Shown here in pieces: positions 36,018 through 43,173 of a stretch of 64,000 nt of DNA. Both the position numbers and the translations under genes were made by a program. The number at the start of each line of letters is the position of its first letter. The stretch's first letter is position 1. Below the pieces are notes generated by a model. The model made no database searches. It saw only the letters and a list, made by a program, of their open reading frames with translations, and was not told where the DNA came from. This DNA is from an uncultured Oscillospiraceae bacterium (lineage in GTDB: Bacteria > Bacillota > Clostridia > Oscillospirales > Ruminococcaceae): positions 124,001-188,000 of the forward strand of contig CAKSKU010000002.1 in assembly GCA_934465295.1 (NCBI GenBank), in the 5' to 3' direction.

Positions 36018-36337
36018 TGAAACTTTCCTCCGTTTAAGGTTTCATCATCAATATAAATATTCCTATCCAATGTTTCTTCCGTTATTATGCTCGTTGAATA
36101 TACCTCGGTTTCTTCATTCGGAGCTTCATTTTTTTCTTCATTCCCCGTTTCAAATACGATATTTCCATCATCGCCCGAAGCTTCATTATCCAAAGAGGTA
36201 ACGATCTCCGATGAGACGACGTCCTCCGACCGATCGTTTTCACTGTCACTGTTTTTAACAGAAATAACAATGCCGACTGCAATGATCGCCAAACTCAGCA
36301 CAACCGTTACAATTATTCCGATGATCTTTGCCTTCAT
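36008..36337 (-). CDS. Small membrane-anchored acidic protein
   Basis: 109 residues: an N-terminal membrane helix (residues 4-27, IIGIIVTVVLSLAIIAVGIVIS) followed by a low-complexity acidic tail rich in Glu, Asp, Asn and Ser with no predicted fold. The end overlaps the start of the large exported protein, implying translational coupling. No family is recognised. It begins 84 bp from the oppositely oriented prepilin peptidase gene. Confidence 0.65.
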   Translation of the reverse strand: MKAKIIGIIVTVVLSLAIIAVGIVISVKNSDSENDRSEDVVSSEIVTSLDNEASGDDGNIVFETGNEEKNEAPNEETEVYSTSIITEETLDRNIYIDDETLNGGKFQWR

Positions 36338-36359
36338 TTTCCCACCTCAAAAATTTATC

Positions 36360-36388
36360 TTGATTTTATATGAGATTTATAATATAAT
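36360..36388 (+). promoter_or_regulatory. Sigma-A promoter of the prepilin peptidase gene
   Basis: TTGATT (36360-36365) and TATAAT (36383-36388) are separated by 17 bp, 33 bp before the coding start. Confidence 0.65.
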
Positions 36389-36421
36389 TTCTTATAGATA
36401 TCATATAAAGGAGTCTTTGTT

Positions 36422-36997
36422 ATGCTTATAACTGCCGCAATTTCCTTAGCCGCCGCTGCGGCAGTCAATTTTATTTATTTTAAAGCCAAGCATGATAAGC
36501 TTCTTTTCCCTATCGTCTCGGCTGTTGTTTTCTCTGTTATTATTTCAATACTGCTTTATCCCAAAACAGATATCATCGCATATATAAAATATTTCTGCGT
36601 CCTGTCTTTTCTTCACCTGTGCAGTACGAATGATATTATCCGTCACCGATCGGATGATATATTTCCTCTGCTGATGATCGCAGCCGCACTTGTCTTTCCG
36701 CAGAACCTCGCCGCAAGCCTTGTTTCCTTTGCGGTAATAGCTGTTATTTTCATTATAATTATCGTTTCAGGCAAAAACACCATAGGCGGCGGAGATATCA
36801 AAATGATATGTGCGCTGACCTTTTTCTTCGGCTTGACAACGACCGTTACCGCCGTTATAATAGCCTGCATAACAGGCATAATTTTCGCAGCAGCTTCAAA
36901 ATATATCGCAAAGCTTCCCGACTTCGGCAAACGTTTTGCATTTCTGCCGTTTGTCGAAGTCGGATATGTCATAGCTCTGCTTGTTAAGCTTTATTAA
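36422..36997 (+). CDS. Prepilin peptidase, A24 family (TadV/CpaA type)
   Basis: Membrane aspartyl protease that cuts pilin leaders, 191 residues, with about six helices. The first active-site region is STNDIIRHRSDDIFP (near residue 70) and the second is GGGDIK (near 122), the GxGD motif of this class. AAAGGAG precedes the ATG. It is the only gene of the cluster on the plus strand. Its 3' end overlaps the end of the large lipoprotein gene by 4 bp, so any minus-strand message passing from the WXG100 genes to essC would be antisense to it. Confidence 0.9.
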   Translation: MLITAAISLAAAAAVNFIYFKAKHDKLLFPIVSAVVFSVIISILLYPKTDIIAYIKYFCVLSFLHLCSTNDIIRHRSDDIFPLLMIAAALVFPQNLAASLVSFAVIAVIFIIIIVSGKNTIGGGDIKMICALTFFFGLTTTVTAVIIACITGIIFAAASKYIAKLPDFGKRFAFLPFVEVGYVIALLVKLY

Positions 36998-39846
36998 GCT
37001 CTTTCAAGTATGATAACAGGCTGTCCTTCTATTTTTATCCATTGTTTTGATGTACCCGAGCCGTTAAACTCCACATTTGTCGATGTGTGATCCTTCGTAA
37101 CGGTTATCAGACAGCCTACCGCATTGTCTTCATAGCCCGGAACATAGGCTTTGACCACACAGCTGCCCTCAGCTATGCCCGTGATCTTTCCTGTGATAGG
37201 ATCAACATGAGCAACGCTCTCATCATCGCACTCCCAGAAAACGAAATTTTCATCCTTGCCGCCTGCGATCGACGTTACCGTCAGCTTGATCGAATCGCCC
37301 ACCGCAACAGCCGCCGAATATGTCTTTAAGTCGACAGAGGGAGAAGATGCCTCGGTAGGTGTATTTACATGGATATTTATTGGTTCTGCTTTAAATAATC
37401 CGTCCTTTGTAGATACCTTTAAAACACAGTCGCCTGAATTTATAGCTGTGATCTTTATGTCGCTCTCATCGGTATCTTCTTTATTCAGTATTTCTTTTAA
37501 TAAATTAACGGCACTGAACACCGGCTTGTTGAATTTTGTTTTCACCGTTATAACTGCCGAAGCTCCCTTATCCTCATTTCCATTCGGGTCTTCAACCTTT
37601 ACAACAAGATCTTCCAGTGTATATATCTTTTTCTTTGTTTCAGGAAGCATTGTCACCTTAAGATCAACCGACTTTCCAACTTCATCAATAACTATATCTT
37701 CCGAAGGAGCTATCTCAATATGATCTCCTCTTTCGATCCCGTCATTGGCACGATCCGAAAGCGTGCATTTTGACAAAAGCTGAAAACCGCCTGAATCGAT
37801 CTCAGCATGTCCGCATATCAACGGTGTACTCTTGGAACCTAAAAACTCATGAGATAATGATCCGAATATTTTTCCCAGAAGCGAATCTGAAGTAAGGGCT
37901 GTCAACTTAACTATTGGATAAACCTTTAATTCTCCGCAAAACAGCATTGCCTTTTCTATGGTGATATCATTAAGAGTTTCAGAAGCTATCGGTGCAAGCA
38001 CACTACTACCCTCAAAATGCGACCATATGTCTATGCCTACCGATATCGGATCCTGCAATGGCTGCCTTGATTGATTTACAATATTTGCACTCATACTGAC
38101 TGATGCTCCAATTCCTAACGCCGGTTCAAGATCTGCAATACTCTTTCCGATCAGACATACCGCAATATTAAGTCCACCTGTGATCTCAGCCTTTACTGAT
38201 CCTTTCAGAGACTTTGTAGTATCTCCGCATTCAAAACAAATATTTGGCAAAGGATTTATTGGCACAAAAAGTTTCCAAGTTGCCTCTCTCTTCTCCAAAT
38301 ACAACTGTTTATTTTTTTGACTAAACGAGAATTCAACAGAACCATCAATATTGATTCTCAGTACAAATGCCAATTTAGCACTTAATCCCGGAACACCGGT
38401 TGGAATATCCCAGCCAAAAGCTTTGCTGATACCTGTAAAAGAATTATCCTCCGATGTATCTGAATAAAGCATCTTTATAGCATCTTCAAAAGCTTGTTCG
38501 TTTCCGCCCTCATCAAAGTTGTTTGCCGGCGAATCTTCATCTTGTTTATATGCATAGTCTTCGTCCAAGCTGTTATATTTAACAAAAGAATGCTTTAAAG
38601 TAAGGGTATCGGTCTCATCGAATGAAATGCCGACCTTTTGATATTTAAGCAGATTAAGGTCAACATTGTGGACCAGCTTTAACTTTTCAAAGCCTTTTTG
38701 AAGTCCCAACGTTTTTTTCCCGTCAGTATACTCCACTGCTGCGGAAAATCCGCTATCCTGTATACCTATTTTTAAGACAACCTTTTCACCGGTTTTACCA
38801 TTTACCTTGATAGGAACGCTAAATCCATCATTTGACCCTGTAAGTGCTGTTCCAATGACATTTGACATAGCGGAAGCAACAGGCTTATCGTAGTTTTCAT
38901 CAAACATTCCCGAATACAAAACATTTCCGTCTTCATCATGAACAACTGCTCTGGTAAGATCCAGCATTTCAGTTCCCTGAGAAGAAAATCCATCCGGAAA
39001 AACCTCATCCAGCTCCGCTTCTGATGTAGACAATATATATTTTTCATCGGTCTGTTTGATTTTTTCAACCTTCAAATACAATCCCGCAGGGTGGTCAATA
39101 TCGGCAGGCAGTAAAATTATGCTTTCTTCCGTTATATTCTTATCTGCAATTGAATCCAGTTCAACAGTACCATCAGCTTCATCATAGCTGAAATGATTAT
39201 CCTGAAGCCATTTTTTCTGTTCGTTAACATAATCGTCCGAAACAGCATAATTATCAGCTCCCGACTGATCTATGGTGGATAACCCCATAAAGTCCACCGC
39301 TTTGTCAGAAAGCGTATATGACATTTTGGTTTCAAACTCCTGATTTAACCATGCCTGGTATGCCTTGTCAAGAGCCTCCACAGCATCATCATACGGTACC
39401 TTTTTGCTCGGAGAGAATTTCCCATTCTTATCAAGCGACATTATCCCGTCATTTATCACAGTTGTGACCTGCTCGGGATATGTAAGCTTATCGCTGTCAT
39501 TGATACTGAGCTCCGATAAATTCGGTATATACACAGCACCTGCAAGAGTTACCGCACAAAATTCCCTCGTTACCGCCTTGTCAAGGTCAAGCTCTGTATA
39601 CTCGCTCGGCAGAACGGAGTATTCATAAGCAAGCTGAACGTCAGAGTAGTACGGGTTGTCCTGAGTTATTGCGCTGTTATACGGTTCTTCCGCAATTGAC
39701 TGGGAAAATCCGAATTTCTGATTTATCAGATACAGCCATTCGGATACCTGCATTGTGTTCTTGCTGCCTGCACATCCCGAAAAGGTCATTGCTGTAAACG
39801 TGAATAAAAATGAACAAACAAGAAAAAAAGATATGCCTCTTTTCAT
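36994..39846 (-). CDS. Large lipoprotein with SLH-like region and bacterial Ig-like domain
   Basis: 950 residues. The signal peptide ends in a lipobox, TFSGC, with Cys25. Residues about 60-190 carry S-layer-homology-like patterns (LDKAVTREFCAVTLAGAVY, INDGIMSLDKNGKFSPSKK). A long unassigned middle part follows, and near residues 845-920 a Big_2-type domain appears (AVAVGDSIKLTVTSIAG, VDPITGKITGIAEGSCVVKAY). It is probably a surface-exposed binding or scaffold protein of the secretion/pilus system, or a substrate. GGGAGAG precedes the ATG. It lies 74 bp downstream of the WXG100-like pair. Confidence 0.75.
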   Translation of the reverse strand: MKRGISFFLVCSFLFTFTAMTFSGCAGSKNTMQVSEWLYLINQKFGFSQSIAEEPYNSAITQDNPYYSDVQLAYEYSVLPSEYTELDLDKAVTREFCAVTLAGAVYIPNLSELSINDSDKLTYPEQVTTVINDGIMSLDKNGKFSPSKKVPYDDAVEALDKAYQAWLNQEFETKMSYTLSDKAVDFMGLSTIDQSGADNYAVSDDYVNEQKKWLQDNHFSYDEADGTVELDSIADKNITEESIILLPADIDHPAGLYLKVEKIKQTDEKYILSTSEAELDEVFPDGFSSQGTEMLDLTRAVVHDEDGNVLYSGMFDENYDKPVASAMSNVIGTALTGSNDGFSVPIKVNGKTGEKVVLKIGIQDSGFSAAVEYTDGKKTLGLQKGFEKLKLVHNVDLNLLKYQKVGISFDETDTLTLKHSFVKYNSLDEDYAYKQDEDSPANNFDEGGNEQAFEDAIKMLYSDTSEDNSFTGISKAFGWDIPTGVPGLSAKLAFVLRINIDGSVEFSFSQKNKQLYLEKREATWKLFVPINPLPNICFECGDTTKSLKGSVKAEITGGLNIAVCLIGKSIADLEPALGIGASVSMSANIVNQSRQPLQDPISVGIDIWSHFEGSSVLAPIASETLNDITIEKAMLFCGELKVYPIVKLTALTSDSLLGKIFGSLSHEFLGSKSTPLICGHAEIDSGGFQLLSKCTLSDRANDGIERGDHIEIAPSEDIVIDEVGKSVDLKVTMLPETKKKIYTLEDLVVKVEDPNGNEDKGASAVITVKTKFNKPVFSAVNLLKEILNKEDTDESDIKITAINSGDCVLKVSTKDGLFKAEPINIHVNTPTEASSPSVDLKTYSAAVAVGDSIKLTVTSIAGGKDENFVFWECDDESVAHVDPITGKITGIAEGSCVVKAYVPGYEDNAVGCLITVTKDHTSTNVEFNGSGTSKQWIKIEGQPVIILERA

Positions 39847-39866
39847 ATACTCTCCCTCACATTACA

Positions 39867-39910
39867 GACGGCTCATGCTTCAGCATAAGTCTGCAAAAAC
39901 ACAAGCCGTC
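39867..39910. promoter_or_regulatory. Hairpin between the WXG100 pair and the lipoprotein gene
   Basis: GACGGCT (39867-39873) pairs with AGCCGTC (39904-39910) around a smaller inner stem, ATGC-TTCA-GCAT (39875-39886). There is no long T run, so it is more likely a processing or attenuation element than a full terminator. Confidence 0.4.
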
Positions 39911-39920
39911 ATAAAATCAG

Positions 39921-40274
39921 TTAACTGTTAAACTTATTTTGAATATCTGCAATAGGTTTATCAAGATTCACATCTATATTAGTGGAAAGTTGAGTAGCCA
40001 ATTCAATATGATGTGTGCTTACCCTCTCCATAAATGCAGCAAAAGCATCCATATCTTTATCAAATTCCGTCTGAGTAGTATTCTTGAATTTGTCAAATAC
40101 CTGACGTACTTTCACCGATTCTTCACTCTGATATGCAAAATCGGACTCAAGCTTATTCAGCACTGTGCCTATCTCAGCTATTTTTTCATCCATCGATACC
40201 TTTATGCCTCTAAGCTGATTAGCCACCTGATTAAGTTTTTCGGTATCAATATGCATTTCATAATTTGAAGCCAT
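39921..40274 (-). CDS. WXG100-like protein, second of pair
   Basis: 117 residues, predicted to form two long helices joined by a short turn (LESDFAYQSEES, residues 43-54, where WXG would lie). It has no signal peptide and is rich in Lys, Glu and Gln, the ESAT-6/WXG100 layout. The classical W-x-G is absent. It pairs with the upstream gene 18 bp away, as in heterodimeric EsxA/EsxB or LXG-partner pairs. GGGGGAA precedes the ATG. It is a probable substrate or structural partner of the EssC machine. Confidence 0.75.
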   Translation of the reverse strand: MASNYEMHIDTEKLNQVANQLRGIKVSMDEKIAEIGTVLNKLESDFAYQSEESVKVRQVFDKFKNTTQTEFDKDMDAFAAFMERVSTHHIELATQLSTNIDVNLDKPIADIQNKFNS

Positions 40275-40292
40275 AAATAATTCCCCCTATTC

Positions 40293-40604
40293 TTAATTTT
40301 TTCCGACAGTTGCCGCTTCCTGAGCAAACGTTTCACTGTCATTCTCATAACTCAGTGCGGCTGAACGCAAAAACACAGCATATTCAAGCAACTGATCTTT
40401 CAGTGCATCAAAAGCTCCTCTATAATTATTCAGTCTGTTCGTTAATGCCTGAGCGTCTGTGCCCTTGTATGCTTCTGCAAGATCCTCACCAACAAGCTGC
40501 TGGAGCAGATTATTGTTGTACAAGTTTCCATAGTCCGTCGCCAGACTTTCGATCTGGTTCGCAATACCTCGCATATTCTCGGGTGTAACATCATACATTG
40601 CCAT
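40293..40604 (-). CDS. WXG100-like protein, first of pair
   Basis: 103 residues, all helical, with a central turn LAEAYKGTDAQAL (near residues 42-54), where YKG stands for WXG. Size and pattern (VTPENMRGIANQIESLATDY, then LNNYRGAFDALKDQLLEYA) fit the WXG100 superfamily well. There is no signal peptide. CAGGAGA precedes the ATG. It is the first gene of the Tad/type VII cluster, and its upstream DNA runs into the invertible segment, 81 bp from the left inverted repeat. Confidence 0.82.
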   Translation of the reverse strand: MAMYDVTPENMRGIANQIESLATDYGNLYNNNLLQQLVGEDLAEAYKGTDAQALTNRLNNYRGAFDALKDQLLEYAVFLRSAALSYENDSETFAQEAATVGKN

Positions 40605-40644
40605 AAAACCATCTCCTGTGTTTATGAATATTTTCTATTTTAAC

Positions 40645-40680
40645 GTCCAAAATATATATGGACATTAATATACTTGGCAA
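40645..40680 (-). promoter_or_regulatory. Possible weak fixed promoter with palindrome ahead of the WXG100 genes
   Basis: On the minus strand, TTGCCA (40675-40680) and TATATT (40651-40656) are 18 bp apart. The -10 overlaps the palindrome GTCCA-N9-TGGAC (40645-40663). This lies outside the invertible segment, so the cluster may have some basal or repressor-controlled expression that does not depend on the switch. Confidence 0.4.
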
Positions 40681-40685
40681 AAACT

Positions 40686-40715
40686 TTTTTCTTAGAGTAT
40701 ATACATATAAGAAAA
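40686..40715 (+). repeat. Left 30-bp inverted repeat (IR-L) of the invertible segment
   Basis: Thirty bases, identical in reverse complement to 42060-42089. The repeat is itself an imperfect palindrome (TTTTCTTA and TAAGAAAA arms around GAGTATATACATA), as expected of a tyrosine recombinase core site. Confidence 0.9.
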
Positions 40716-40717
40716 AA

Positions 40718-40733
40718 GCCCGAAACACAGGGC
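40718..40733 (-). terminator. Weak terminator at the end of the recombinase gene
   Basis: On the minus strand, GCCC-N8-GGGC is followed by TTTTTT, directly before IR-L. The stem has only four pairs. It would limit readthrough from the recombinase into the WXG100 genes in this orientation. Confidence 0.4.
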
Positions 40734-40782
40734 ATAAAAAACGTTTTGCAGCTATGCTGACTATATTTATGACGGAGAATGC

Positions 40783-41880
40783 CTAAATCATAATATTAAG
40801 CTTATCCATATTTGCCCTTTTCAGTTCCAGCGACGAATGAACATATCTGTTCAAAGTTATATTTACATTGACGTGACCAAGTATCTCACTTAATGTTTTT
40901 ATGTCAAAGCCTTCTTCAACACATCTTGTTGCAAATGTGTGCCTGAGTGCGTGAAAATTCACATTTTGCATACCACATTCCTTAACGTATTTTTTAAAGC
41001 GATATTCCAACGTCCTCGGTTCAATAAACTTGCTGCTTTTTCCTGTCAGAATGAAATCCTCCGATCTTAAGTCCCCATACCATTTTTTTATAATTATCAG
41101 AAGATCATTTGGAATAGGTATATCCCGAATAGATTTTTTGCTTTTGGGTTCTGTAATAATTATTTCTGTCTTTTGTTCTTTGCCTTCCACCTGAACTCGC
41201 TGCATAGTTTTTCTTACGGTAAGGATACCCTGATCTATATTGATATTTTCAAACCGCAGTGCGCAAAGCTCACCTATTCTTATGCCCGTATATAAGCATA
41301 TCAAAACTCCTATTTTACACCTGTCAGGCTCTTTGAGCAGATGATCTGTCAGCAAGCTCTGTTCAGTCGGAGACAAAACACGCATATCACGCTCTTCCTG
41401 ACGTATAGACAGGCTTTGCAGATTTAATCTTGTTTCATAGTTATTTTTTACCGCAAAATCAACAATAAGCTTTAACACGCTTAAAATATCATTTTGAGTC
41501 TTAGGGGATAAATGACCGTTTGATATAAATATCTGCCCGATCATTTTCATATTGGCAGCATCGACCGTTTTATCACCTATCATCGGCTGAATATAGCTGT
41601 AATACAGATTTTTATATTTGTTATAAGTCGATATTTTGCGCTTTAACTTTACAGATGAGAGCCAAAGACTCGCCAGAAGATCAAAGCACGGAGCTTCTTC
41701 CGTTCGGCTGACCTTCTTGGAGCTTTGCATACACTTTCGGAGCTTTTCCTTTACCTCTGTGTAACTATGTGCATAAATCGACCTGTAAACCGCCTTCCCG
41801 TGAGGGTCTCTCGACAGAATGTATCGCCCCTCCCAACGTCCGTCCGATCGTCTGTAAATGTTTTCTCCTCGTCTTGACAT
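40783..41880 (-). CDS. Tyrosine recombinase/integrase, Tn916-Int-like
   Basis: 365-residue site-specific recombinase. The start at 41880 has GGAGG 6 bases upstream. An N-terminal arm-binding-like region (GENIYRRSDGRWEGRY) and a SAM-like core-binding domain precede the catalytic domain. Catalytic residues are all present: Arg in YTGIRIGELC (near 201), Lys in EPKSKKSIRD, His and Arg in HALRHTFATR (near 311), His in LSEILGHVNV and Tyr in NRYVHS (near 344). It lies wholly inside the segment bounded by 30-bp inverted repeats, which points to inversion of that segment. No excisionase or other mobile-element gene is nearby. Confidence 0.93.
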   Translation of the reverse strand: MSRRGENIYRRSDGRWEGRYILSRDPHGKAVYRSIYAHSYTEVKEKLRKCMQSSKKVSRTEEAPCFDLLASLWLSSVKLKRKISTYNKYKNLYYSYIQPMIGDKTVDAANMKMIGQIFISNGHLSPKTQNDILSVLKLIVDFAVKNNYETRLNLQSLSIRQEERDMRVLSPTEQSLLTDHLLKEPDRCKIGVLICLYTGIRIGELCALRFENINIDQGILTVRKTMQRVQVEGKEQKTEIIITEPKSKKSIRDIPIPNDLLIIIKKWYGDLRSEDFILTGKSSKFIEPRTLEYRFKKYVKECGMQNVNFHALRHTFATRCVEEGFDIKTLSEILGHVNVNITLNRYVHSSLELKRANMDKLNIMI

Positions 41881-42001
41881 AGTTTTCCTCCATTGACCAA
41901 AATTTGACGGCAAATAATCAAAAACTGATTAAAAAAGCAATACATTCTGACTATATCTGCCATATAAAACTGTATAATTTTACTTTTTTTGTTGTTTACT
42001 A

Positions 42002-42031
42002 TTGACAATTGTGTGATGATTGATATATAAT
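42002..42031 (+). promoter_or_regulatory. Consensus promoter inside the invertible segment, pointing outward
   Basis: TTGACA (42002-42007) and TATAAT (42026-42031), both perfect matches, are separated by 18 bp. The expected start near 42038 lies about 20 bp inside IR-R. It serves no gene in this orientation because a strong terminator follows at 42106-42148. Confidence 0.8.
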
Positions 42032-42059
42032 CATATTAAACAATATAGACAGTTCAGCG

Positions 42060-42089
42060 TTTTCTTATATGTATATACTCTAAGAAAAA
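42060..42089 (-). repeat. Right 30-bp inverted repeat (IR-R) of the invertible segment
   Basis: Exact reverse complement of 40686-40715 over 30 bases, followed by non-matching sequence on both sides. Confidence 0.9.
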
Positions 42090-42105
42090 TACCCCTAACA
42101 AGTCA

Positions 42106-42148
42106 AAAAGATCCGCAAATAACTCATAAAGTCATTTGCGGATCTTTT
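42106..42148. terminator. Strong bidirectional terminator next to the invertible segment
   Basis: AAAAGATCCGCAAAT (42106-42120) pairs perfectly over 15 bp with ATTTGCGGATCTTTT (42134-42148). It follows no coding gene; the only transcript it would stop from the left is that of the outward promoter in the invertible segment. Confidence 0.9.
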
Positions 42149-42329
42149 ATGCTTATTTATACAATTTATAATATCAGCCATGGAAAAATGCTGCATATAA
42201 AAAACGCTTTGTTCAGATCACTGTATTCCACTCTTGTTGCCATAAATACCGTTTTATAACTTTATCAGCCATTATTATACATTAATTAGAATAAAGTGTC
42301 AACGCTTTAAGTTACTATATTTATCCCCC

Positions 42330-42358
42330 TTGACAGATCCTCCCCCATATTATAAAAT
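42330..42358 (+). promoter_or_regulatory. Promoter of the YHYH protein gene
   Basis: TTGACA (42330-42335) and TAAAAT (42353-42358) are separated by 17 bp. Confidence 0.6.
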
Positions 42359-42403
42359 AATACTACACGATATATGTGTAATATTATTATGGGGGAATTA
42401 AAA

Positions 42404-42946
42404 ATGCACAAAAAACTCATCTCTTTTGCCGCAGCGGCAGTAATAGTTCTTTCCTTGCCTTTCAGCGCTTATGCACACAGCGGAAGAACGGACGGCAACG
42501 GCGGACACAGGGACAACAAAAACGTCAGCGGTTTAGGCTACTACCACTATCACTGCGGCGGATATCCTGCACATTTACACGAAAACGGCGTCTGCCCTTA
42601 CAAGAACTCGTCGGGCAGCTCGTCAACAGCTTCCACGACCACCGCTTCATCGCAGTCCAAAGCCGGATGGATAGGCGATAAGTACTGGGACGGCGAAAAA
42701 TTCACCGACGGCTGGACTGTCATCGGCGGAAAGACATACTATTTTAAAGACAATTCCTACGTCACAGGCTGGTGCGAGGACATGGACGGCAACGTTTATT
42801 ATTTCAGCTCAAAGGGCGTGATGCAGACAGGCTGGCAGGGCATCGGCGGCAAGAAATATTTCTTCAGCACAGAGGGCATAATATTAAACACCTCAAAAAA
42901 ATCTGCGCCGAAACTGTATCTCGGCGCAGATTTTTTCATATTTTAA
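42404..42946 (+). CDS. Exported YHYH-domain protein with choline-binding-like repeats
   Basis: 180 residues. The signal peptide is cut near SAYAHSG (about residue 23). A YHYH motif (GLGYYHYHCGGYPAHLH, residues 45-61) with surrounding His and Cys suggests metal binding. A Ser/Thr linker follows, then short aromatic repeats (DGWTVIGGKTYYFKDNSYVTGW, similar to choline-binding repeats) that bind cell wall or carbohydrate. The start at 42404 has GGGGGAA upstream. The last 17 codons (from the Lys-rich NTSKKSAPK) are also the stem of an intrinsic terminator, so the true stop may have been lost and the frame runs through it. Confidence 0.8.
   Translation: MHKKLISFAAAAVIVLSLPFSAYAHSGRTDGNGGHRDNKNVSGLGYYHYHCGGYPAHLHENGVCPYKNSSGSSSTASTTTASSQSKAGWIGDKYWDGEKFTDGWTVIGGKTYYFKDNSYVTGWCEDMDGNVYYFSSKGVMQTGWQGIGGKKYFFSTEGIILNTSKKSAPKLYLGADFFIF
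42901..42936 (+). terminator. Intrinsic terminator inside the 3' end of the YHYH gene
   Basis: ATCTGCGCCGA (42901-42911) pairs with TCGGCGCAGAT (42921-42931), followed by TTTTT. It lies before the stop codon at 42944-42946. Confidence 0.85.
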
Positions 42947-42965
42947 GCTGATCTGATATCGTTAT

Positions 42966-43160
42966 TTACCGAACGCTTTCTTCATCATACTTTTCAAGCA
43001 GGGAAAGAACGCAGTTGTAAATATCTTCATTTGTAAAGTTGTCCGCATCGGGAACGAGCAGATTTCCACTTGTACATTGATAAGACGTATCATATAGATT
43101 GCTGCGAAGAGCAGCGACAGCCGCAGCAATACGATTTATTTTTTCATAAAAATACCCCAA
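42966..43160 (-). CDS. Small hypothetical protein after the HD-GYP gene
   Basis: A possible 64-residue protein (contains NRIAAAVAALRSNLYDTSY and EDIYNCVLSLLEKYDEE, both helix-like). It starts only 13 bp after the HD-GYP gene stop on the same strand, so it could be its downstream partner. The start codon would be TTG and no good ribosome binding site is seen, which lowers confidence. No family is recognised. Confidence 0.4.
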   Translation of the reverse strand: MGYFYEKINRIAAAVAALRSNLYDTSYQCTSGNLLVPDADNFTNEDIYNCVLSLLEKYDEESVR

Positions 43161-43173
43161 ACACCGTTAATTT

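Larger units (their letters stand above)
40686..42089. mobile_element. Candidate invertible DNA segment carrying its own recombinase and an outward promoter
   Basis: 1404 bp bounded by the perfect inverted repeats. Inside are an intact tyrosine recombinase gene (minus strand), a weak hairpin at its end facing IR-L, and near IR-R a consensus promoter reading outward to the right. As shown, that promoter runs through IR-R into a strong terminator at 42106. After inversion it would read left across IR-L into the WXG100/lipoprotein genes with no coding gene between. No transposase and no target-site duplication are present. Inversion is inferred. Confidence 0.75.

Noticed and set aside
40686..42089. 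Insertion sequence interpretation of the inverted-repeat segment
   Set aside because: The enzyme has the R-K-H-R-H-Y set of tyrosine recombinases, there is no transposase fold, and no target duplication flanks the repeats. Inverted rather than direct repeats also speak against a simple integrated element.
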